Assembly (NCBI GenBank): GCA_026119855.1 | Contig: JAOWBW010001462.1 | Span: 124,001-188,000, forward strand | Origin: Campanula takesimana | Taxonomy: Eukaryota > Streptophyta > Magnoliopsida > Asterales > Campanulaceae | Direction of reading: 5' to 3' | DNA length: 64,000 bases | In this document: positions 35,455-47,263 of the stretch, in pieces | How the letters are laid out: each line of letters begins with the position of its first letter | How positions within the stretch are numbered: the first letter of the stretch is position 1 | Notes under the pieces: generated by a model | Database searches by the model: none | What the model was told of the DNA's origin: nothing | What the model saw: only the letters and a program-made list of their open reading frames with translations | Position numbers and translations under genes: made by a program

Positions 35455-35705
35455 CCGAGTTTGACGATGAGGGGTGTCCATCTTCCAAGTACATCCTTGT
35501 TGAAGCCTCGGTATTCTCTGGGAAACCACATAGTCGACCCATTCCATCGGGGATTCTCTAATTTGGTGAGCGAGTACCCTTCCTCCTTTGAGAAATTCTA
35601 CGTCGAGCTTGATGATGAGGGATGCCCTTCTTCTAAGTATGTGCTTATCGAAGCCTCAATATTCTCTGAGAAACCACATAGTCGACCCATTCTGCTGGGG
35701 AAACC
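35455..35705. repeat. 148-bp tandem duplication
   Basis: Two diverged copies are anchored by ccacatagtcgacccatt at 35526 and 35674 (148-bp spacing). Both also share (c)gag(c/t)ttgacgatgagg-like starts and gaagcctc...attctctg. Confidence 0.8.
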
Positions 35706-37762
35706 CTAGTTCGATAAGGGTGTAGAGCGGGGTATCCTACCTCCTTTAAGACGCACCCTTTTTTCTGCCTAGACCGCCCTTGCGGGTTTTCAATCTAGCG
35801 GGCATCTCTTTTGCGTCATTTTTTTTTATTATTTATATATTTTTTTTTTTTTTTGAAATCATTCAGTTGACTCAAAAAAGGAAAAAAGAATTGTTTGAAA
35901 ACATGCGGGGGCATTTTGGGGAGAGTAAGAGAGAGAGAGAGAGAGATAGTACTCACATTTTGACTCTTTGAGCAACTGAGGGTATATATGTACAAAAGGG
36001 AGGAAGCCCCTGCTTTGACAGAAAGTAAGTGTTTAGCTCTTTCCTAGATTGTAGAACGGAAGACTTGTCGAGACATTTGAAAATTGTTTTATTCAAGATT
36101 CTCATTTGATTGCTCGAGAATAGACCTCGTTGATTAGTTAATGAGTTATGGTTAATTGGTAAACAAGTAGCCTCAAATTAATAAATGTTTTGATCAATTG
36201 TGAGTGAAGAAGTCAGGAGTAGAAATATGGGGGAAGAGAGAAGAGAAAGGAAATTGGCTCGAGGTGGGTTGTGTATATTTTGGACTGAACCGGGAGGTTG
36301 CCTACGTTCTCCTCAAGGTGAGGAGCTCAGGTCCGCGTAGTTCGGGGATGACCCGCTTGACGATGGTGTCGGGTTTCAGTGGGTATGTGTGGGAGGAAAT
36401 AAAAGAAAGAAAGTTGGCCCAAGGTAGGTTATGTTTGGCTTTGAGTGGTTGCCCGGTTGACGATGAAGTTGGGTTTTGAGTTTAGGGGTGTGAGGTTCGT
36501 TTGAGGTGAGTTGTTCTTTGTAGCTCATTGCGGTGGATTACTCCTTTGTAGTTGTTGTAGTGGATTGCTCCATCGTAGTTGTCATGGGTTGCTGCCGTTT
36601 ATCTACTTTGTAAGGAAAGAAAGGAAAATAGAACATTTGAGGTGAAAAGAAAATGGGACTTTTACTTTTCCATGGTGATAGCCCCTTCTATTTTTCTTTT
36701 TCTTTTTTATTTTATCTCTTTGTGCACACCCTTTTTTTTGCCTAGGCCGCCCTTTCGGGTTTTTAACCTAGCGGGCTTCTTTTTGTGCAATGCTCTAACT
36801 TTTGCCTAGGTCGCCCTTTTGGGTTTCAACCTAGCGAGCCATATTTTTTTTTTTTTTATATTTGTACATGAAACATTGGGCAAGACAAGCCCCTAGTTTG
36901 CTTTCGCCTCTCTCGATTGCGAGGTAGCCTCTTTATTGTTCAAGCGGCCTTTTGCTGGCGGCGGGCATCCTAGCCCCTTGATTTATACCGGTAGAGCTCC
37001 ATCGAATTATCACGTGGCACCTATTAATGGTATGAACAACTTCGTGCATTTCTTTTATATTTGCGATGGAATACGGACAGCCCCGGTGTATCGGCATGTA
37101 GTACTTATGAAAGGAACAAACAACCCCTTAAATTGTGGCAGCATGGATGTCTATTTGATGATGAGCAACCGCAGTTCATTTCTTTGTCATGACCGTATGG
37201 AAAAGGGGTCTAATAGTGGGATGAGAGGCGTATGAGGATAGTGTATGGGAGAAGGTGTATATAGAGAGTGTACATGAAGTGTTTATAAGGGGTGAGTGTA
37301 TAGAGAGAGTGTATGGGGGTAGAATGTAGAGAGAAGAGAAAGTGATTCGTTCATCCCAATTGGTCAAAGCATTTGTTATCTTGCGACTAATTGTGTATTT
37401 AGTTATGTGAATGGTTTATGGGTCCATTTACCTTTTAATGAGTCGTCATTAATGAGTAAGATTAAGATTAATTCATCATATAAAGATATAGCAATCAAGT
37501 GAAGATGGTGAATAAGACAATTTTCATGGAATTGATTTATGCAAGATTACGTCTCAAGTCTAGAGAGAAAAGAAATAAAGACTCTTTTATTATTTGAAAG
37601 AAAAACGACTAATCCGGGGTGGACTTTTACTAAAGAAACAAAAATAGTCCAAGGTGGACTTTTGACTAAAGACACTCTAGAACCTACGAAGACTGAATGA
37701 CCCTTTTTATTTATTATTTAAAAGAGGTAGCCCCAGTTTGCTCTTTCTTGTTTGGACTTTGC
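35706..37762. other. Non-coding DNA with a repeated gcctaggccgccc module
   Basis: A module of about 38 bp, gcctag(a/g)(c/t)cgccctt.cgggtttt.aa.ctagcgggc, occurs at 35767, 36739 and 36803. The ctacg...cgtag hairpin module occurs at 36300-36345. Long T-runs lie at 35819-35855 and 36845-36860. No gene is supported. Confidence 0.5.
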
Positions 37763-38419
37763 TCACGCCCATGCATTCCTATCGCGGGTGATGGTTCCGC
37801 TATCAATGAGGCTTTGGATCTTCCTTTTCAATTGGAGGGAAACTTCAGTGTCATGCCCAATGTACTGGTGGTATTTGCAGTATTTGGAGGGATCCAAGTC
37901 TGGTCTTACCCTGTTTGGTTCATAGTTGAGTAGAGGAGCCAACTTGCCGGCTCGAACCAAACCTTTGAAGAATTTGGCTAACGGCATACCTAAGTCGTCG
38001 AATTCGCACTCATCTTTCCTTTCACGAACTATCTTTGAGGGTGATTTAGGTAACGGTACCCCTTGTTGATGAGTAGTCATAGGAGGCATCCTGACGGGGA
38101 AAGTCTGTGGCGGCCCGTACATTTGAGGAGCGTACGGGTGTTGACATTGAGCAAGAGGGAGAACTCGACTGAGGTAATCATAAACGCCACGAATGTCAGA
38201 CAAATGGCGCCTCTCGATATCTCTTAGGGTCTTATGCATCTCCTTCTGAAAGTGTGTTGCTTGCTCGTTGAGAATGGCCTTAAAGTGGATTGCTTGTTCA
38301 TCGAGGATGGCTTCGAAGTGGGATGCTTGCTTACTGAGAGCAGTACCGGTGTAGAGGATTGTCTCGGGATCTTGGGTAGAAGCTTCAGTTGCAACTTCGA
38401 TGTTCCTTGCAGCCGACAT
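37763..38419 (-). CDS. gag: gag-like ORF of the 21-kb element (Ogre/Tat type)
   Basis: A 218-codon minus-strand ORF runs in the element's sense direction, with ATG at 38417-38419. Residues about 25-60 contain a repeated heptad-like pattern (ASHFEAILDEQAIHFKAILNEQ), probably helical. Residues about 160-205 contain NRVRPDLDPSKYCKYHQYIGHDTE and a following LKRKIQSLIDSGTI, resembling the C-terminal part of Tat/Ogre gag, where CKYH...GHDTE resembles a degenerate zinc-binding signature. It is shorter than full gag of this lineage. It could be a surviving packaging function or just the last remnant of a deleted polyprotein. No pol follows downstream. Confidence 0.7.
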   Translation of the reverse strand: MSAARNIEVATEASTQDPETILYTGTALSKQASHFEAILDEQAIHFKAILNEQATHFQKEMHKTLRDIERRHLSDIRGVYDYLSRVLPLAQCQHPYAPQMYGPPQTFPVRMPPMTTHQQGVPLPKSPSKIVRERKDECEFDDLGMPLAKFFKGLVRAGKLAPLLNYEPNRVRPDLDPSKYCKYHQYIGHDTEVSLQLKRKIQSLIDSGTITRDRNAWA

Positions 38420-38739
38420 GATGCAGAACTCTATGTCATGAAAGAATTAGATTCGTATTCAATGATAAGGCATCGTTATAAAAATCATTTTTTGGAAAAG
38501 AGTCGGTCTCCACATTTTTGAAATGCATTTTGGTAAAAAATTGAAAGTTTGACCGGGCCGAAGTTGCCTACGTTCCCCTTACCATGAGAGAGTGGTCCCA
38601 CACAATAAAAGGCTCAGGTCCCCGTAGTTCGAATCAAGTTAGACTTTTAAAAAGAGGTGAGAGATGACCATAGGGGTCAAAAAGAGGGAGATGACTCGGT
38701 CTGTAGTCAAGCATGGGTGAGGAAGACTTATAGGAATTG
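38420..38739. other. Leader-side DNA upstream of the gag-like ORF
   Basis: A third ctacg...cgtag module is at about 38570-38620. There is no other feature. It lies between the gag-like ORF and the TTGACC array in element orientation. Confidence 0.45.
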
Positions 38740-41240
38740 GGTAAGGTTTGACTTAAGGTTTGACCTAAATTTGACCTAAGGTTTGACCTAATGTTTGAGA
38801 CAAGAAATGGTTCAAGCTAGGATGCGACGATAATGGTGGGTTGACCTAGATGGGTAAAGGATAGGTCGACCTAAATGAGAAGGGTTGGATTGACCTATAT
38901 GGTGAATGAATCAAGATAGCGGGTTATAGCGGTTCGCCTATGGGATGATCTGAGCGGGATAGACATGGTTTGACCCAAGCGGGTCTAAGGTTGACCTATT
39001 CGGGTTGGTGGACTAAGGAAGGTTGGAGATTGACCTAGATGGATCCAAGATAGGTAAGTCGACCTAAGCGGGTCACGGGTTGACCTTGACGGGTCAAAGG
39101 TGAAGGGGTAGTTTTAACCTAAGACGGACAAGTTTGACCTAAACGGGTTGACCTAGGTTGGTCTGGACGACGGTGGGTCAAATAATGACCTAGGTGGGTC
39201 AAGATGACGGTTCGACCTAAAGGGGTTAGGACCAAAGGTAATTGGGTTCACCTATGGAATCAAAGATTGACCTAAGAGGTCAATAGCGGATAAGGTTGAC
39301 CTAGGGGTCAAAAGTTGACTTATGAAGTCAAAAGGTGATTGGGTTGACTTAGGGAGTCAAAGATTGACCTCAAAGGTCAAAGGTAGATAAGGTTGACCTA
39401 AGTGGTCAAAGGTTGACCTAAGAGATCGAGGGGTGATAAAGTTGACCTAAGGGGTCCAAGGTTTGACCTATGGGGTCAAAGGCAGATGAGAATGACCTAT
39501 GGGGTCAAAGGTTGACCTACGAGGTCAAAGGCGGATGAGGTTGACCTAAGGGGTCAAAGGTTGACCTAAGAGGTCAAGGGTGGACCTAAGAGGTCAAAGG
39601 TGGGTAAGGTTGACCTAGGGGGTCAAAGGTTGACCTAGGGGGTCAAAGGTTGGCTTAAGAGGTCAAAGGTAGATAAGGTTGACCTTGGAGGTCAAAGGTT
39701 GGGAAGGTTGACCTAGGTGGTCAAAGGTTGACCTAGGAGGTCAAAGGTAGGTAAGGTTGACCTAGGGGGTCAAAGGTTGACCTACGAGGTCAAAGGCGGA
39801 TGAGGTTGACCTAAGGGGTCAAAGGTTGACCTAAGAGGTCGAAGGTGATAAGGTTGACCTAGGAGGTCAAGGGTAGACCTAAGAGGTCAAAGGTGGATAA
39901 GGTTGACCTAGGGGGTCAAAGGTTGACTTAAACGGATAAGATTGACCTAGGGGGTCAAAGGTTTGGCCTAAGAGGTCAAAGGGTGGTAAGGTTGACCTAG
40001 GAGGTCAAAGGTTGACCTAGGGGGTCAAAGGTTAACCTAGGGGGTCAAAGGTTGGCTTAAGAGGTCAAAGGTAGATAAGGTTGACCTTGGAGGTCAAAGG
40101 TTGGGAAGGTTGACCTAGGTGGTCAAAGGTTGACCTAGGAGGTCAAAGGTAGGTAAGGTTGACCTAGGGGGTCAAAGGTTGACCTACGAGGTCAAAGGCG
40201 GATGAGTTTGACCTAAGGGGTCAAAGGTTGACCTAAGAGGTCGAGGGGTGACCTAAGAGGTCGAAGGTGATAAGGTTGACCTAGGAGGTTAAGGGTAGAC
40301 CTAAGAGGTCAAAGGTGGGTAAGGTTGACCTAGGGGGTCAAAGGTTGACTTAAACGGATAAGATTGACCTAGGGGGTCAAAGGTTTGGCCTAAGAGGTCA
40401 AAGGGTGGTAAGGTTGACCTAGGAGGTCAAAGGTTGACCTAGGGGGTCAAAGGTGGACCTAGGGGGTCAAAGGTTGGCTTAAGAGGTCAAAGGTAGATAA
40501 GGTTGACCTTGGAGGTCAAAGGTTGGGAAGGTTGACCTAGGTGGTCAAAAGTTGACCTAGGAGGTCAAAGGTAGGTAAGGTTGACCTAGGGGGTCAAAGG
40601 TTGACTTAAACGGATAAGATTGACCTAGGGGGTCAAAGGTTTGGCCTAAGAGGTCAAAGGGTGGTAAGGTTAACCTAGGAGGTCAAAGGTTGACCTAGGG
40701 GGTCAAAGGTTGACCTAGGGGGTCAAAGGTTGGCTTAAGAGGTCAAAGGTAGGTAAGGTTGACCTAGGAGGTCAAGGGTTGACCTAAGAGGTCGGAGGCG
40801 GATAAAGTTGACCTAGGCGGTCAAGGGTTGACCTACGAGGTCGAGGGGTGACCTAAGAGGCCGAGGGTGATAAGGTTGACCTAGGAGGTCAAGGGTAGAC
40901 CTAAGAGGTCAAAGGCGTATAAAGTTGACCTAGGCGGTCAAGGGTAGACCTAAGAGGTCAAAGGCGGATGAGGTTGACCTAGGCGGTCAAGGGTAAACCT
41001 AAGAGGTCAAAGGTGGATGAGGTTGACCTAGGCGGTCAAGGGTTAACCTAAAAGGTCAAAAGCGGATGAGGTTGACCTAGGTAGTCAAGGGTTGACCTAA
41101 GGGGTCAAAGGTGGATGAGGTTGACCTAAGGGATGAGAATGACCTATGGGGTCAAGGGTTGAGAAGGTTGACCTAGGCGGTCAAAGGTTGACCTAGGAGG
41201 TCAAAGGTTGACCTAAGGTTGACCTAGGTGGTCGAAGGTG
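38740..41240. repeat. 2.5-kb array of TTGACC...GGTCAA hairpin units with higher-order structure
   Basis: The array is built of roughly 20-22-bp units of the form gTTGACCtaggnGGTCAAag, each an interrupted palindrome (TTGACC/GGTCAA), with linkers such as ggtagataag and ggcggatgag. Of the order of a hundred units are present; the left 300 bases are degenerate. A higher-order repeat is visible: the variant tggcttaagaggtcaaag recurs at 39651, 40053, 40475 and 40731 (spacings 402, 422, 256). The array lies in the leader of the 21-kb element and ends abruptly against the truncated Copia-B LTR. Confidence 0.93.
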
Positions 41241-41266
41241 AAGGGTAGACCCAAATGGATCGCAAT

Positions 41267-42087
41267 GATGTTTTTCCATAATTCCCATTTAGTCCTTTAC
41301 GATTCATTCTATTTGTGTGTGACCCTCTAGGATTACACTAAGTTGGCAATGGGTTCAAACATGAAACCATAAGATATGATTAGGTTCTAGGAAACCGTCA
41401 TACCTACCCAAATAGTATAACTAGATACAAGTTCGTATTCCTTTTAGAACATGTCATAATCCCTTTGTCTCCGATGTCATTGAACACAAGTCATGGTCAA
41501 TAAGTCAACTTGTATTGTTCAATACTTTCTCGATTCCGAATATGTTGATAATCCAAATGACATTGATCCAATCAATCCATTTGGGTTTGGCCAAACATTT
41601 CACCAACATCATTCCTTCGAGGGGCCCAAGCTTGACATCTCTCCGAAGAGGGACAAATCCATTTAGCTTATTATTCTTCCCTACGTGAATCCAATCATGC
41701 CAATCATACCCTTTATAACTACCGTGTTAAGGCAGCGTTTGAATATGTCAAACATAATGTTCATCAAGTGGAAGACTATAATAACTTCATGTCTAAGGAT
41801 TCAAATGACATAACTAATATGAGATTTATATATGACATCGACCATGACATAAATCTCATACCGCGGGTCATGTCCAGTACCTTATTCCAAACAAGTACCC
41901 ATAAATCTAACATGATCATCCCATGATCATTTAGCCTTTATACTAGTGCTTAACAAGCTCTAGGGACGGAGATTATTATAAGCAAACATGAGCAACAATA
42001 ATAAACTTATTATCTCTTTATCATCATGAATAAAATGATAACTTATACAACGTTTTAACAACCGTGCCTAGGGCACCAACACCAACA
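41267..42087 (-). repeat. 3' LTR of Copia-B, truncated
   Basis: It corresponds to 47990-48810 of the other LTR. The missing part includes the GGCACGGTCGTGCC cluster. The break lies directly against the TTGACC array. Confidence 0.88.
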
Positions 42088-45000
42088 ATCTCCCACTTGC
42101 CCTAGGCCCAATTCCCTAGGTATCCAATACCCATGGACCTAACATGACCATCATGTCATAGCTTGTGGAAGTCCCATTGTTTAGTGTGTCCGTAACGTTA
42201 TCATTAGTAGGTACTTTGCATATATGTACGTTTCCCTTATCAACGATTTCTCGAACGATAAGAGAACGCCTAAGTATGTGTTTGGATTTAGGATGTGCTC
42301 TTGGTTCCTTTGCTTGGTCAATAGCACCACTATTATCACTAATATGGTCTATTGAATTAGCAATGCTAGGAACCATCTTAAGTTCACAATGAACTTCTTA
42401 ATCCAAACCACTTCCTTTGCAGCATCCAATGCGGCAATATACTTAGATTTAGTATGTAGAATTTAGTGACTCTGCTTGGAACCATTCCAACTTACAGCTT
42501 CACTATTATTTGTAAAACTCAATTGCGATCTTTTATCATCTTTGTCAGTTTGGAAGCATGCATCCGCGTACCCATATACGACGAGATCATCTTCCATCCC
42601 TTCATAGATCAAAACAATTCTTCAGTCCTTCTAAAGTGCTTTAAGAATTGTTTCACAGCCATCCAGTGACTCTCACCGGTTATCGGATTAATATCTACTC
42701 GTCATGCTCCAAGCATTAGATATATCCGCCTTAGTACTTATCATGGCATCATGGATTCAATTGCCGAAGCAAATGGCATCTCATTCATTTTCTCATGCTC
42801 ATCTTTTGTCTTTAGGACATTGAGTCTTGCTTAGAGAAACTCCATGTAACACTGACAAATGTCCTCTCTTAGAATTTTCCTTGCAGAATCTTTTTATGAC
42901 ATTGTCAATGTATGTACATTGGCTTTAAGCCATTTAGCTTCCTTGATCTATCTCTATAGATCTTAATGCCAATGACTTATGCGGCCTGATCCATATTCTT
43001 CATTGCGAAACACTTTCTTAACCAAGTCTTTACAGATTAAAGTATAGGAATGTCGTTTCCAATGAGCAATATGTCATCCACATATTAGATAAGGAATAGC
43101 ACCATGCTCCCACTAACCTTCTTGTATATACAAGATTCATCTTCGTTGTTGATCAAGCCAAGCTCCATGACTTATCAAAACGGAGATCTCAACTCCAAAA
43201 AGCTTGCTTCAATTCATCCAATGAATCTTCGCAACTTTCACCCCTTTTTAGAATTTTCTTGACTATCAAAACCTTTAGGTTGTATCCAATACATCCTTAA
43301 GTGATTTCCTGTTGAGGAACGCTTGTTTTGACATTATTTTGTCAAATTTCATATTCCAAATATGAACATGTGACTATGAAAATTCTAATAAGTTTTTTGC
43401 TACCCATGTAAGTTTTTCTCCAAGAAAAGTCATTCACTTCCTTTGGTTTTTACACCTTAGGTTAGAATGATCAAGTTCCAAACTTGATTATTATACATGA
43501 ATTGCCTTTTAGATTTTATGACTCCAAGCCATTAATCTAAATATGGAGTTGATATTGCATCTTTGATAAGTGGTAAATACTTCATTCTAGATGAACTTTA
43601 CCTTAATACTTTCTATCTCGAAATATCCAATATTTCTTCTAATAAATTGTATTTTATCATGTGTGCAAGTACTTGTATATCTTGAACGGATTTTCACAAC
43701 CCCTTGTGAAGACTTGTTCAATTTCCATCTTAGGGTAAAATATATATTTTCTAGGTCTCGAACCATTCGAGATACATTTTACTCCCACTGATTCTTTTAG
43801 AGATAAACCACTTATCTAGAAAAGTATCATCATAATCAACAAACCATTTGTTTCTTATGAGTAAAATTATTATCCTCAAGTTCCCTTAGGATATCCCATG
43901 AAAGTATATTTATTAGATTTAAATGTGAGTGTGTCCCAGACAACTCCTTTCCAAAAGGTCTCACCATCTTAAATCTTTATGAAAGACAAACTGGGTTTTC
44001 TTTCACCATTTAACCTCTTTTGATGGAACTCAAATTAGTGTAGTTATAGCGGTTTGTAATACATAACCCCAAAATGAATAATGGAAGATCACTTTGACTT
44101 TGTCATCCAACGAACCGTATCCAATAAGGTTCTTATACTTCCACGCAGACATATCATTTGATATTCTTAGTGAAGTTAATTTGTGAAACCATTTCACAAC
44201 TTTAATGATGACTGTCAAATTCTTGGTTTAATTATTCATCATCATGATCCAATCATAATTTTTGAATAGTTTTACCAAGTATAACCAAAATTTTCTTTTA
44301 GCATTTCTTCTTAATGCACCATACACATCGAAATGTATTAGGTCAATTAAGACATTAGCCTTTTTACCAATCATAGTAAAAGATGTCTTGATCCAAGTAA
44401 ATAAGATTTGCATAAATCATGTGATTCCAAATCATATGACTTAAAACTCCGTCCCATGGAATTTTAGATATGCATTTCTCATTTATTTGATCAAAACAAT
44501 AATGCATAGAGAATTTTAATCATTTATGTTATAGCCTTTATTACTTTGTTCTTCAAGATTTAGGATACAAGATTTATTTATATGATAACACAATGAAGTA
44601 AATCATAATAAATAAAGCACTTTTCTTATTCCAAATAAGAAATAAATATCCTTCATTATCTTATAACAAAATAATATTTCCTACTTCATTAGTAAAGCCA
44701 CTTTACAAGTGTTCTATGAATAATGTTGCAACCATTGCATCATTACTGTTTGTAGATAAAAATTTACTATAAGTAGTCTTTCATCTTACTAATTATTCTG
44801 GTATCCAATACCCAATAATTAAATTTAGAAAGAATAATTTATAACATAAATATTCCGAGTGGTAGTCCCACTACCATTCCTTTTATTGATCACCCAGAAT
44901 TTTGACTACAATTCTAAATGGTCAATCCAATTGCCATTTTACCAAATTGCATCTATTAGAGTTATTATTATAACCAAAATTATTTCCTTTAGGATTGACA

Positions 45001-47250
45001 ACTCTTGTCTTACTTTTCTTTTGGCATTTGGCCTCTTTCCATCATGAACTATGAGCATTGGAGAATCCATTCTCCACCATCTTCATCTCCACAGTTTTTT
45101 CAGCATATCATGCAATTCGGAGAGATTCTTATTCATTCCAAGCATGTTATAGTTCATCACAAAGTGATTATAACTTTTGGACAATGAATCAAGAATGAGA
45201 TCCGTGGCTTGCTCCAATCCAATTGGACAACCAAGTTTCTCAAGATGCTCTACGTAGCCTTTATCTTAAGCATGTGAGGTTCCACTTATTGCCATTTACT
45301 CCTTTTGCAAGAAGTGAATGCAATAATGGTTTTATACCTCTCTTGCCTAGATTTCTCTTTGAAACATGTAACTCAACTCCACGCCTATCTAATAGGCTTC
45401 TACAAGTTCCAAACTTTGTTGGAGTTTAAGAGCACATAATCGTGAGCATAAGACAACTCACATTCCTAGAATCATACTCATGATTCTTGTGATTGTCTAC
45501 TCCGGCATTGGTTCTTTTAGGAATAGGCCCATCAAGAATGTACAACCCATCTTCTTGTCTTAGAACAATTCTTAGGCTCAAGATCCAATCCATGAAGTTT
45601 GTACCATTCTTTTGAAGCATATCCTTATCAAGGATTAATCGCAATGATTTTAGTTGTCATCTACAACTTATGCAAAAAATTTCCAAAATTTTACAAGTAC
45701 CAATCTCATTAAAGAGATAAATAGTGTATTTTCCAAAATACTCCCACTAAATTATATAACCTTCATATACATCCAATGTATGATATAATTTAAATGGGCT
45801 AAGATCCAACTTTAACTTAATTTTGAGTACGCTTTGGCGCACCGCTCAAAACTAAATTAATTAGGTAGACAACCCTGTCAATCATATCTCATATGACTCT
45901 TAGATCTTTTCATGAGATTCTTTTGAAATTGTGCTAAGATCCAACTTTAATTTAACTTTGAGTCCACGGAGGCGGACCGCTCAAAATCAAATTAATTAGG
46001 TAGACAATTTCTTGTCAATCATATCTCATATGATTCTTAGGGATCCAATTTCGAAAGCATGTTTAATCTTATCTTTGCCTAGGCCCAAAACTGTTTTGAC
46101 GCCTTATTAAGTCCAACCATTTTAAACGCATAGGAAACTCTTATTCACTCATCTTGCTCATACAAAAGTAAAATCAATGCACCTCGCTTTGGCGAGCCCA
46201 CATGAAAATACCCTTGCACAAACAAGTGTTTTAATCATGGCGTGGCAAGAGGACTTAAAACTTTCTTTGAAGGTTCATTACATATAGCATTCAACACATT
46301 TATGAGCACATAAGATAAACATGTTACGCATCAAGTTTGGCCACTAAATTAATCTCCATTAATTTAAGCATAATATTTATGTGTCATTAGTTTCTCTATT
46401 ATTATGAGGATGAGATTATTTGAACTTTGGTCATCATCTCCAAATCAAGACAACAAGAAGTGCGGCCGAACTAAGCCATTGGCAACCACAATTCCGCACT
46501 AATTCAAGAAACCAAGAAAGAAGTCCATGTGGCCGAAACTAAGCAATGATGGTCTCGATGAACGTATGCCAATTGCATTCACAATTCCACATGGATCTCC
46601 AATCATTGAATCAAGAACTTTGTTTCTTAATTTTAGCAATTATGAACTCTTCATATTTCTAATTTCGTTTTATCTTTGAAACCTTGATTGCGATCAAGTT
46701 TGGGAAACACAATCTCGATGAACGTAGATTAGCCATCCAAACCTTGAACTAATCTTAGAATCACAAGACTAAAACAAATAGGAGATTTAAACCCAAGATC
46801 CACACCCAAAACCCAAACCCTACCCCCGCGCCAAACCCTAGGTCCGGCCGGGTCAAGGCTTGGGTCCGGTCGGACCCCTTGCGAAAAATCCAAATTTTTA
46901 AAGTTCCAAAATTTATCTCAAAATTGTTTTTTCCCGATTCAATTAGGATTTGGTGTTCTTGGTGATCCAATCACCATGATCATCAAAACCTTGAATAAAC
47001 GATTTATTCTTGAATCCCTAGAATATCAAAACTTTGATCCAATCAAAAATTGATAATCCAAACAATTGTAAATCCTCCATAATTTTAATTGCGATTGAAC
47101 AGTGCGATTAAAGTTTATAAAACAATAAACCACATAAAACGCATAGACCACATAAACATCATAATCTCAATATTCAAATCATGCTAGGCACATAAACAAT
47201 TTATATACACACAACATGATTTTAGTATTGAAATAATCAACATGAACGGG
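42088..47250 (-). pseudogene. Copia-B gag-pol remnant
   Basis: Only fragments translate. Bases 45426-45644 resemble copia gag (NFMDWILSLRIVLRQE). Bases 44030-44420 hold integrase pieces (DLIHFDVYGA and FWGYVLQTA). Bases 42116-42376 hold the end of RNase H (DNSGAIDQAKEPR and SKHILRR). A purine tract, AAGTGGGAGAT, sits next to the LTR at about 42088-42098. Stops and frameshifts interrupt all domains between these, so no protein can be made. Order and orientation are consistent with Ty1/copia on the minus strand. Confidence 0.85.
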
Positions 47251-47262
47251 GCTCTGATACCA
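47251..47262 (-). other. Primer-binding site of Copia-B (tRNA-iMet type)
   Basis: The minus strand reads TGGTATCAGAGC, one base from the LTR. Confidence 0.88.
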
Positions 47263-47263
47263 C

